Of a stretch of 20,567 bases of DNA, positions 6,848 through 13,195 are shown piece after piece. The stretch lies in the NCBI GenBank assembly GCA_002317225.1, contig DCIW01000060.1, positions 1-20,567 on the forward strand, written 5' to 3'. The notes beneath the pieces were generated by a model. It was not told the origin of the DNA. It saw nothing but the letters and a program-made list of their open reading frames with translations, and ran no database searches. Positions within the stretch are counted from its first letter, which is position 1. Each line of letters begins with the position of its first letter. Source of the DNA: Prevotellaceae bacterium UBA1716. Lineage in GTDB: Bacteria > Bacteroidota > Bacteroidia > Bacteroidales > Bacteroidaceae. The position numbers and the translations under genes are program-made.

Positions 6848-7882
6848 TCATCCCTTAATCTTCATCAATAACATACCGACTGCAGTCCAGAAGAGTTCGC
6901 GAACTCGGCAGATAATTGAGATGAAGAGTCCCATCTCGTTAGTCATTCCCATCTGCGAGGTTGACATTGCAAAACCGCCCTCTCGTCCTCCCAGTTGTAA
7001 CGGAAGGAAGAAAAGCAGATTGGCGAAAAGACTTGTGAACGCAAGTATAAGGAACGAATTAACAAAAGTGACAGGTGAGAGATAGAATGCCCACGTTGAA
7101 ATACCTTCAATTGAAGAGAGTGGGGTGCAAATGAATATGATGAACATGATCTCAAGCGACTGCATCATTCTCCCGACGAACTCAATCGCATAACTGCACC
7201 AAAAGCTCTTCTTGTTCTGACCATGCAATTCGCTTATCTGTTCATCTATCTTACGCAAGTCTTCCTCGTGTTCTTTTGCATATTTGCTGCCCCATGATTT
7301 CAAGCCAGGAATATGACTCACCCACTTGATGAGTTTCATCACCATCCCGTTCTTATATCCCCTGCAAAAGAGATAAATACCTCCGCTGCAGAAGAGCGAC
7401 ATCAGAAACAGCAGAATACCAGTCACAACATCCATTGGCATCATGCCGAAGAACCACATCACAACGTATGTGACGATTGCTACCGCCCAAAAACTGAAAT
7501 GGGCAAAGATGAACATCATCGCAAACAGTACGACCGATGATGTGGCACGCTGTACACCGACATACTCCTTGAGTTCCAATATTTTATATGGTTCGCCACC
7601 CGCAAGTCCTACTGGGGTCACATTGTTAAGTGCAAAAGCAGTAATAGTCCATTTGAGTAATCTCCAATACGACACATTCACCTGTCCGCTCCCTTGCAGA
7701 ATGATTCGCCATGTCAAAGCGTTCATCATATAGAGTACGAACCACAGCACCAAAATAGCAACGAGCCAATAACCCGCCGTTTTGATGTATTCCCAAAGGT
7801 CGACAAATGAGACCTCAAATGTGAAACACATCACAACGATGGCTACCAGCCCGATGACGAAGAATATATTCTTAAAATTCAC
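6848..7882 (-). CDS. Flippase-like integral membrane protein (LPG synthase TM-region family, UPF0104)
   Basis: This 344-residue inner-membrane protein has about eight hydrophobic segments. It matches the membrane part of lysylphosphatidylglycerol synthase and related glycolipid or lipid flippases (PF03706). Family marks are N-N-V-T-P-V-G-L-A-G-G-E-P-Y-K at about residues 86-100 and L-P-L-Q-L-G-G-R-E-G-G-F near 295. A charged loop around 200-225 faces one side. There is no synthase domain, so it is not a full MprF; the substrate is unknown. The start is a GTG at 7882, as an in-frame TAG directly precedes it and the next ATG would cut into the first membrane segment. It lies 66 bases after the sulfhydrylase gene, with a 7-bp tandem repeat in the gap, and may be read through from it. 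Confidence 0.8.
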   Translation of the reverse strand: MNFKNIFFVIGLVAIVVMCFTFEVSFVDLWEYIKTAGYWLVAILVLWFVLYMMNALTWRIILQGSGQVNVSYWRLLKWTITAFALNNVTPVGLAGGEPYKILELKEYVGVQRATSSVVLFAMMFIFAHFSFWAVAIVTYVVMWFFGMMPMDVVTGILLFLMSLFCSGGIYLFCRGYKNGMVMKLIKWVSHIPGLKSWGSKYAKEHEEDLRKIDEQISELHGQNKKSFWCSYAIEFVGRMMQSLEIMFIIFICTPLSSIEGISTWAFYLSPVTFVNSFLILAFTSLFANLLFFLPLQLGGREGGFAMSTSQMGMTNEMGLFISIICRVRELFWTAVGMLLMKIKG

Positions 7883-7896
7883 CTAAACGCCAAATT

Positions 7897-7945
7897 GTAA
7901 ATTGTACATGGTAAATGGTACATGGTACATGCTAAATGGTACATG
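7897..7945. repeat. Seven tandem heptamers in the leader of the flippase gene
   Basis: Seven adjacent 7-base units fill 49 bases exactly: GTAAATT, GTACATG, GTAAATG, GTACATG, GTACATG, CTAAATG, GTACATG. A degenerate eighth unit (CCAAATT) precedes them at 7890-7896. The array begins 3 bases from the sulfhydrylase stop codon and ends 14 bases from the GTG start of the flippase. The GTAC and CATG cores are self-complementary, so the array can also fold. Copy number is likely to vary by strand slippage. Confidence 0.85.
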
Positions 7946-7948
7946 CCA

Positions 7949-9226
7949 TTACATTTTCTTCATTGCTTGCTCAAGGTCAGCAATGATATCTTCCGCATTT
8001 TCGATACCTACCGAAAGACGTACCAAGTCTGGAGCCACACCTGCTTCACGTAGCTGCTCTTCAGAGAGTTGGCGGTGAGTATGAGATGCAGGATGGAGCA
8101 CACAAGTGCGGGCATCTGCCACGTGAGTCACGATTGAGATAAAGTCGAGGTTATCCATGAAGCGGATAGCATCTTCACGACTGCCGTTCAAACCGAATGC
8201 TATTACACCGCAACTGCCATTTGGCATATACTTCTTACCGAGTTCGTAGTACTTGTTCGATGGAAGTCCACAATAATTTACCCATCCAACCTTTGGATTG
8301 TTCTCCAACCATTCTGCCACTTTCTGGGCATTAGCGCAATGCTGCTTCATACGGAGAGCGAGTGTCTCAAGGCCGAGATTGAGGAGGAAAGAGTTCTGTG
8401 GAGCCGGAATGCTACCAAGATCACGCATGAGTTGTACGACGAGTTTGGTAGTATATGCACCCTTGCCGAATGATTCTGTATATGTAAGTCCGTGGTACGA
8501 CTCATCAGGACGAGTGAGGCCATGGAACTTTTCACCATATGCGTCCCAATCAAAATTACCCGAATCAACCACACAACCACCTACTTGTGTTGCATGTCCG
8601 TCCATATACTTTGTTGTGGAGTGAGTCACGATATCACAACCCCACTCAAATGGTCTACAGTTGATAGGTGTGGCAAAAGTATTATCCACAATGAGTGGCA
8701 CACCATGCTTATGGGCCATATTTGCAAAACGTTCGATATCAAACACATTGCCTCCAGGATTGCTGATGGTCTCACCGAAGAAACACTTAGTGTTTGGACG
8801 GAAACATGCCTCAATCTTCTCATCATCCCACTCTGGGTCGATGAAAGTGCACTCGATGCCGAGCTTCTTCATTGTCACTCCAAAGAGGTTGAAAGTTCCA
8901 CCATAGATATTGTTGCTGGTGATGAAGTGATCGCCCGCTTCGCAAATATTGAAAACAGCGTAGAAGTTGGCTGCCTGACCCGAACTTGTGAGCACTGCAC
9001 CCACACCGCCTTCGAGTGCAGCAATCTTCTTTGCCACTGCATCGTTAGTTGGGTTGGCGAGACGAGTATAGAAATAGCCCTCATCCTTCAAGTCGAAAAG
9101 GCGTGCCATCTGGTCTGATGTCTCGTAACGGAATGTTGTACTCTGGTAGATAGGCAACTGCTGTGGTTCGCCCTTCTTTGCTTTCCATCCGCCATGAATA
9201 CAGATGGTTTCAAGATTCTTTTTCAT
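7949..9226 (-). CDS. metY: O-acetylhomoserine sulfhydrylase (Cys/Met metabolism PLP enzyme)
   Basis: This 425-residue cytoplasmic enzyme is likely to convert O-acetylhomoserine and sulfide to homocysteine for methionine synthesis. It is full length for the group. The N-terminal T-I-C-I-H-G-G and P-I-Y-Q-S-T-T-F-R-Y, the Y-T-R-L-A-N-P-T-N stretch, S-S-G-Q-A-A (PLP phosphate site), V-D-N-T-F-A-T-P and H-S-T-T-K-Y with the PLP lysine K206 are all present, as is the C-terminal R-L-S-V-G-I-E. The long insert at about 225-250 (G-L-T-R-P-D-E-S-Y-H-G) is typical of O-acetylhomoserine sulfhydrylases and separates them from cystathionine synthases and lyases. A related use of O-acetylserine cannot be excluded. 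The gene has a good promoter and a leader of under 30 bases, too short for a SAM riboswitch. Confidence 0.93.
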   Translation of the reverse strand: MKKNLETICIHGGWKAKKGEPQQLPIYQSTTFRYETSDQMARLFDLKDEGYFYTRLANPTNDAVAKKIAALEGGVGAVLTSSGQAANFYAVFNICEAGDHFITSNNIYGGTFNLFGVTMKKLGIECTFIDPEWDDEKIEACFRPNTKCFFGETISNPGGNVFDIERFANMAHKHGVPLIVDNTFATPINCRPFEWGCDIVTHSTTKYMDGHATQVGGCVVDSGNFDWDAYGEKFHGLTRPDESYHGLTYTESFGKGAYTTKLVVQLMRDLGSIPAPQNSFLLNLGLETLALRMKQHCANAQKVAEWLENNPKVGWVNYCGLPSNKYYELGKKYMPNGSCGVIAFGLNGSREDAIRFMDNLDFISIVTHVADARTCVLHPASHTHRQLSEEQLREAGVAPDLVRLSVGIENAEDIIADLEQAMKKM

Positions 9227-9261
9227 TGTTTTTTATGAAGTTTTTAGTTATATTCCGACTG

Positions 9262-9291
9262 CAAAGATACTCCTTTTTTATTTAATGGCAA
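9262..9291 (-). promoter_or_regulatory. Promoter for the sulfhydrylase gene
   Basis: On the minus strand TTG (9291-9289), 19 bases, then TATCTTTG (9269-9262) matches the Bacteroidetes consensus. Transcription would begin near 9255, about 29 bases before the ATG. Confidence 0.75.
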
Positions 9292-9342
9292 GAGTCATTG
9301 CCCACATTTTTGATTTTGCAAAGGTAATTGTGTTCCTTTTAT

Positions 9343-9373
9343 TTTGACTTTTGGGAAAAATGATGTATTTTTG
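9343..9373 (+). promoter_or_regulatory. Promoter for the small gene at 9398
   Basis: TTTG (9343-9346), 19 bases, then TATTTTTG (9366-9373) is a full match to the Bacteroidetes -33/-7 pattern. It is divergent from the sulfhydrylase promoter, 51 bases away. It overlaps the TTG start of the longest frame (9344), which fixes the ATG at 9398 as the start. Confidence 0.75.
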
Positions 9374-9397
9374 CAAGAAATTTATACACTATATAAT

Positions 9398-9766
9398 ATG
9401 GGTAGAAACAAATTCTCACAAAGTGAGATAAAAACAATAGCGATGCTGCTGCATAAAAAGAACCTTGCCACTCGCTTTCAACAGAAAGAGATCCGTCACC
9501 AACTCCGCACAGAATTTGAGTTTAACATCTCCGACTTCAACGTACAGGGCAAGGCGTTCGGTGATGTCGAATTATACGAAGCCATCGACCGTGGTGCAAT
9601 CAAGATTCTTGATGATGCTACCATCACTGATATGAAGGCAAAACGTGCCCGCGACAAAGCTCGTGATGCAGAACTCCAAGCACAGCAAACTCCACCAGCC
9701 GAAGGTGCCGATTGGCAGAAGGCAATGGAAGAGTGGGAGCAATGGGAAAAAAGTGCCCAACAATAG
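9398..9766 (+). CDS. Small unrecognised soluble protein
   Basis: This 122-residue protein has no signal peptide or membrane segment. The first 60 residues (M-G-R-N-K-F-S-Q-S-E-I-K-T-I-A-M-L-L) are basic and helical, followed by F-G-D-V-E-L-Y-E-A-I-D-R-G-A-I-K-I-L-D. A charged helix (about 75-95) and an acidic Trp-rich tail (W-Q-K-A-M-E-E-W-E-Q-W-E-K) complete it. No known domain is recognised; the basic front and acidic tail would suit a nucleic-acid or protein-binding accessory protein, but this is a guess. It has a strong promoter of its own and is followed by a stem-loop before the esterase gene. Confidence 0.7.
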   Translation: MGRNKFSQSEIKTIAMLLHKKNLATRFQQKEIRHQLRTEFEFNISDFNVQGKAFGDVELYEAIDRGAIKILDDATITDMKAKRARDKARDAELQAQQTPPAEGADWQKAMEEWEQWEKSAQQ

Positions 9767-9774
9767 TTTCCATC

Positions 9775-9821
9775 TTATGATATCAGAACTTAAAATGTTC
9801 CGATATGGATTTGTATCATAA
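9775..9821. other. Nested stem-loop between the small gene and the esterase gene
   Basis: ATATC-A-GAAC (9780-9789) pairs with GTTC-C-GATAT (9797-9806) around a 7-base loop, with one mismatch. An outer pair, TTATGATA (9775-9782) and TATCATAA (9814-9821), shares the left arm, so two folds compete. TGGATTTG at 9806-9813 is one base off the -7 consensus and lies in the same stretch. It may be a weak terminator or a control site for the esterase. Confidence 0.4.
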
Positions 9822-9847
9822 CTAAAACTAACTAATTATAACTTAAT

Positions 9848-11905
9848 ATGAGAAAGCACTTTATATTGCTAATTTTGATTGCATTTATGCCCCTTCGGTC
9901 AATTGCTCAATCATTGTCTCCAGCACCGATGTTCAGCGACCATATGATACTTCAGCAAGGAGCAGAAATTCCCGTTTACGGCAAAGCGGCACCAAACGCA
10001 AAGGTCATAGTTACATTCAACAAAAAGTCGGTTAAAACAACTGCCGACTCCAATGGCGAATGGCAAGTGTTTCTTCCGAAACAGAAAGCGACATTCGAAC
10101 CTAAAACATTAACCATCGCTTCTGGAAAAGCGACAATCACATATAATGATGTGGTTGTAGGCGAAGTGTGGGTTGCAGGTGGACAGTCCAATATGGCATA
10201 TACAATGAAACTCAGTTCTGCACTCAAACCACCTGTGAATGGTGAAGACCTTTGTGCTTTAGAACTTCAAAAACCAGAAAACTCCAAGATTCGCGTTTTT
10301 AATTGTCAGCGTGACTCTAAAAAGGCACATTGGGATGTGGCCAACGGAGAGAGTCTTGCTGCTGCATCAGCACCAGGCTATTTCTGTGTCAAGCATCTCC
10401 AAGATTCGCTCAATGTGCCTGTAGGTATCATATCCAATGCTATCAATGGCACTCTTATCCAACAGTGGTTTGTTGATGGCGACTGCTACAATCGCAACGT
10501 GAAAGATTATGTCCCTTACGCTGTAAAGGGGTTCCTTTGGTATCAGGGAGAACAGAACTGCACCGCTTCTGATCGCGAATATGCCAGCAAGTTTGTACGT
10601 CTTACCACCGAATGGAGGAAGCAGTTTAACGGCAGGTCAACAGTTTCTAATGCCCAGCCATTCCTCACAGTCATGCTCGCCCCTTTCCGCTATTCATCGC
10701 AGAAGCACAGGGCAGGATATCTTGATGCAGATGAATTACCTAAGTTTAGACTACAGCAGATGCAATGCCTTGATAGCGTGACTAATACGGAGATTATCTT
10801 CACTCCCGAACTCGTAGATGATCAATACGACATTCATCCTTCGTACAAATGGGAGGTTGGTCGTCGTCTTGCTCTTCTTGCACTCAACAAGACTTACTCC
10901 CGCTCCTCTCTCGAATGGAGTGGTCCGCGAGCTGACAGCATTTCTGTTCTTTCTGTTGGCAAGGTTGATACCCTCTGCATCCACTTCGCCCATACAGCTT
11001 CTGGCATTATCAACCCTTCTGACGAAAAGCATTACAAATATGGTCCTTCCTACGAGTGGTTTGAGGTTGCTGGCTCCGATGGAATCTGGCATTCGGCTAT
11101 CGCGGTATATTATAACAAGGAAAACGTGAAACTCTGGTGTCGTGATGTTCAGCATCCTATCTATGTTCGCTATCTCAACAATGAGTCAGCTGTGCCAACC
11201 ATCAAGAATTCCCTCGGTTTCTATGCTTTCCCATTCGAGATGAAGGTCAACAGAAAGCATAAGCCAACCATCTTCTCAATTGGCGATTCCACTATGGCAA
11301 ATAAGGGCGAAGGAACAGAGGAGGCAGGGTGGTGCCAGTTGCTCAACGAGCACCTTTCTGATGCCATAATCGTTGACAACCATGCACAGAACGGACGCTC
11401 TTCAAAGAGTTTCATCACCGAAGGGCGTTGGAAACGAGTTCTCGACCTCCTCCAGAAGGGCGATTATGTCTTCATACAGTTTGGACATAACGATGAAAAA
11501 GCAGACACAACCCGTCATACAGATGCTAATACATCCTTCAAGGACAACCTCCGTCGCTTCATAACCGAAGCCGAAGACAAGGGTGCACAGCCAGTCCTTT
11601 TCAACTCTATGGTTCGTCGCAAGTTCGATGAGAGCGGTAAACTCACCAATACTCATGGCGAATACATCAAAGCCCCATTTGAGGTAGCCGAGGAGATGGG
11701 AGTCCCATACGTTGATGCAGAAGAACTGTCCCGTACCCTTGTCGAATCTCTTGGTCCTGAGCAGAGTAAGTCTCTCTTCATGTGGTTTCCCCCAAAGAAA
11801 CAGGACGATACCCACCTTAACCATACCGGTGCCCGCAAGATGTCCAAACTCTTTCTCGACGCTGCCGCCGAAGTTGTCCCGTCACTAAAAAAATATGTGA
11901 AATAA
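9848..11905 (+). CDS. Secreted two-domain carbohydrate esterase (sialate O-acetylesterase-like + rhamnogalacturonan acetylesterase-like)
   Basis: This 685-residue protein has a signal peptide (about 1-21, cleavage near I-A-Q). Residues 22-460 form a sialate O-acetylesterase-like SGNH domain (PF03629, CE20-like): a small beta domain, then G-G-Q-S-N-M with the nucleophile S114, K-G-F-L-W-Y-Q-G-E-Q-N near 224, and D-I-H-P with H330. Residues 472-685 form a second GDSL/SGNH domain like rhamnogalacturonan acetylesterase (CE12-like): G-D-S-T with S481, N-G-R-S-S, G-H-N-D and D-D-T-H with D653 and H656. Both catalytic sets look intact, so it probably removes acetyl groups from two positions or two parts of a plant glycan such as pectin or xyloglucan. 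No SusC/SusD or glycoside hydrolase is in the window, so the substrate is inferred from family only. Confidence 0.9.
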   Translation: MRKHFILLILIAFMPLRSIAQSLSPAPMFSDHMILQQGAEIPVYGKAAPNAKVIVTFNKKSVKTTADSNGEWQVFLPKQKATFEPKTLTIASGKATITYNDVVVGEVWVAGGQSNMAYTMKLSSALKPPVNGEDLCALELQKPENSKIRVFNCQRDSKKAHWDVANGESLAAASAPGYFCVKHLQDSLNVPVGIISNAINGTLIQQWFVDGDCYNRNVKDYVPYAVKGFLWYQGEQNCTASDREYASKFVRLTTEWRKQFNGRSTVSNAQPFLTVMLAPFRYSSQKHRAGYLDADELPKFRLQQMQCLDSVTNTEIIFTPELVDDQYDIHPSYKWEVGRRLALLALNKTYSRSSLEWSGPRADSISVLSVGKVDTLCIHFAHTASGIINPSDEKHYKYGPSYEWFEVAGSDGIWHSAIAVYYNKENVKLWCRDVQHPIYVRYLNNESAVPTIKNSLGFYAFPFEMKVNRKHKPTIFSIGDSTMANKGEGTEEAGWCQLLNEHLSDAIIVDNHAQNGRSSKSFITEGRWKRVLDLLQKGDYVFIQFGHNDEKADTTRHTDANTSFKDNLRRFITEAEDKGAQPVLFNSMVRRKFDESGKLTNTHGEYIKAPFEVAEEMGVPYVDAEELSRTLVESLGPEQSKSLFMWFPPKKQDDTHLNHTGARKMSKLFLDAAAEVVPSLKKYVK

Positions 11906-11959
11906 CAAGACAGTCAGTTTTCGATTTACCATCCGGATGGCGATAACTGCCTGACTTGT
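11905..11959 (+). terminator. Imperfect hairpin directly after the esterase stop
   Basis: ACAAG-A-CAG-T-CAG starting on the last base of the stop codon pairs with CTG-C-CTG-A-CTTGT ending at 11959, 11 of 13 positions. The 12-base palindrome CCATCCGGATGG (11929-11940) forms the tip. Only a weak U-rich stretch (CCTCTTTGTT) follows, so termination is likely but not certain. Confidence 0.45.
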
Positions 11960-12254
11960 CCCTCTTTGTTCACCTATGTGCTTACCATCTTCTGCTTCGG
12001 TCTTCGTTCCTTGACCTTGCACAAGCTGAGCACTGCACCCCAAACCTTCAGAATCAATACTTAATCGATTCAGAAGGTTCGTCCTAAGCAGGGGGTGTTG
12101 GAGGGGGGCTTATATCTAAAACTTTTGTCCATAACTTTTAAATGATTCGTTCAATTCATTTAAGTGTTTAGACCAAATCATTTAATAGTTTTAATCGATT
12201 GATAATTAAGTAGTTGACAAAATGTCATAGTGTTGATTATCAGGTAGTTAGGTG
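11960..12254. other. Gene-free stretch with hairpin, G-runs and a repeated octamer
   Basis: No gene is seen here. AACCTTC-A-GAATC (12043-12055) pairs with GATTC-A-GAAGGTT (12067-12079), 12 pairs and one mismatch around an 11-base loop; CACCCC (12036-12041) and GGGGTG (12092-12097) could pair around it. G-runs of 5, 2 and 6 lie at 12091-12108. The octamer TCATTTAA occurs at 12156-12163 and 12178-12185 and inverted at 12138-12145, the first two forming an 8-bp stem with a 10-base loop. The stretch lies between convergent genes and may hold terminators for both, or the remnant of an element. Confidence 0.5.
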
Positions 12255-12776
12255 TTAGGGTGGGGATTCCTGGTGGGGTGTGAGTGGTGCGCGTTTTGAC
12301 TGAATTGGTAGACACTCATCAACAAACATTTCATTGACCTCACGGAAATGCTTCTGCATCTGAGAAGTCATCCACTGACGTTCTTTGCTGAACATTTCCT
12401 GAATCTTCTGCCAGTCTTCATCAGCGACTCTAACTGAAACCTTCAACTTTGTTGGAGCATTCGCAAGGACATTATCAATATGCGTGTTGATGGAATCAAC
12501 CTTACCGCTTATAGTATCAACGGCATTACCAAGGTCATTCTGAGCTGAATTATACTTTCGGATAGCAGACTCCAGTTGTAGAGTTGCATTGATCCAATTG
12601 TTGGTTGCCTTGTCAATGTTCTCACTCAACTGCCTGAGTTCAGGCGCACGGCTGACAACCTCGTCCTCGGCATCATGCTCCTCAATCTCTTCCAGGACTT
12701 CGCTCATCATGTCATCGAAGTCAGGTCTATCGTCTTCTTCGGGTATCTCTTTGATTTTATTTGTTCTAATTGCCAT
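12255..12776 (-). CDS. Coiled-coil orphan protein of unknown function
   Basis: This 173-residue soluble protein is not recognised. It has an acidic N-terminal part (residues 8-45, rich in Glu and Asp), a long heptad-like stretch about 55-115 (L-R-Q-L-S-E-N-I-D-K-A ... V-D-S-I-N-T-H-I-D-N-V-L) suited to coiled-coil assembly, and a charged helix K-I-Q-E-M-F-S-K-E-R-Q-W-M-T-S near 135-150. The last 20 residues are Pro-rich. The frame stays open upstream to 12884, but the ATG at 12776 (M-A-I-R-T-N-K-I-K-E) gives a protein-like start and is preferred. It stands alone between two hairpin-rich gaps. Its make-up recalls small accessory proteins of mobile elements, but no integrase, mobilisation or transposase gene is near, so that idea is weak. 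Confidence 0.55.
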   Translation of the reverse strand: MAIRTNKIKEIPEEDDRPDFDDMMSEVLEEIEEHDAEDEVVSRAPELRQLSENIDKATNNWINATLQLESAIRKYNSAQNDLGNAVDTISGKVDSINTHIDNVLANAPTKLKVSVRVADEDWQKIQEMFSKERQWMTSQMQKHFREVNEMFVDECLPIQSKRAPLTPHQESPP

Positions 12777-13137
12777 GTCGTATTGGGTTTTAATGACGTC
12801 CTCTTCTGCGTACCTATGGTGCTTGCTTGACAGGTGACAAAACCACTGCCCTAATTCAGGGCACCGGTTCGAACTAAAAAACAAGCAGTCTTCATTCGGG
12901 AATCAATGATGCCTGTTCACAGTGCTCCTCCACCCCCAAAATTTTCACAAAACATTTCTTGAACTATGTTTTGGGGAACAATTTGCCAAGTGAAATTCTC
13001 ACTTTTAGATGGCAATACTTATTTTTAGGTATTGACCCCCAAAAAGTGAGTATGCGAATAATCACAATATGGTATGACCTGACAAGTTGTTAATGTTTGG
13101 ATGGGATTGTTTCTGCTCAAATACTAATTTTTGCGTA
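12777..13137. other. Gene-free stretch with several stem-loops
   Basis: TGCCCT-AATTC-AGGGCA (12847-12863) is a 6-bp hairpin followed by GGTTCGAAC. CAAAACAT (12948-12955) pairs with ATGTTTTG (12966-12973); AAGTGA (12988-12993) with TCACTT (12999-13004); CAATAC (13013-13018) with GTATTG (13029-13034). CCCCAAAA occurs at 12934 and 13037 and inverted at 12969-12976. CTCACTTTT (12998-13006) can pair instead with AAAAGTGAG (13042-13050), so exclusive folds are possible. The porin promoter lies downstream of all of this, so if it is transcribed it is more likely on the minus strand, as a leader of the orphan gene. Confidence 0.55.
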
Positions 13138-13168
13138 TTGTGTAAAATGCCAAAACTGCCTAACTTTG
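13138..13168 (+). promoter_or_regulatory. Promoter for the porin gene
   Basis: TTG (13138-13140), 20 bases, then TAACTTTG (13161-13168) matches the Bacteroidetes pattern. Transcription would begin near 13175, which rules out the longer frame starting at 13097 and leaves the ATGs at 13184 and 13196. Confidence 0.7.
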
Positions 13169-13195
13169 CATCGAAATTTGAAAATGCAAAGTATT

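Noticed and set aside
7897..7945. Heptamer array as a CRISPR array
   Set aside because: Units are 7 bases with no unique spacers and no cas genes are nearby.
8492..9118. 208-residue plus-strand frame over the sulfhydrylase gene
   Set aside because: It is antisense to a conserved full-length PLP enzyme and shows no features of a real protein.
9227..9261. SAM or other methionine riboswitch ahead of the sulfhydrylase gene
   Set aside because: The promoter leaves a leader of under 30 bases, too short for any known riboswitch.
12091..12108. G-rich run (5, 2 and 6 G) as a G-quadruplex
   Set aside because: The middle run is only two G, so at best a weak two-layer structure; not enough to list as a feature by itself.
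12826..12887. tRNA-like segment: GGTTCGAAC after a 5-bp stem with a 7-base loop, and a TGCTTG/CAAGCA outer pair
   Set aside because: The T-stem does not pair on either strand, position 33 of the presumed anticodon loop is not T, and no CCA or proper D-arm is seen. At most a decayed remnant.
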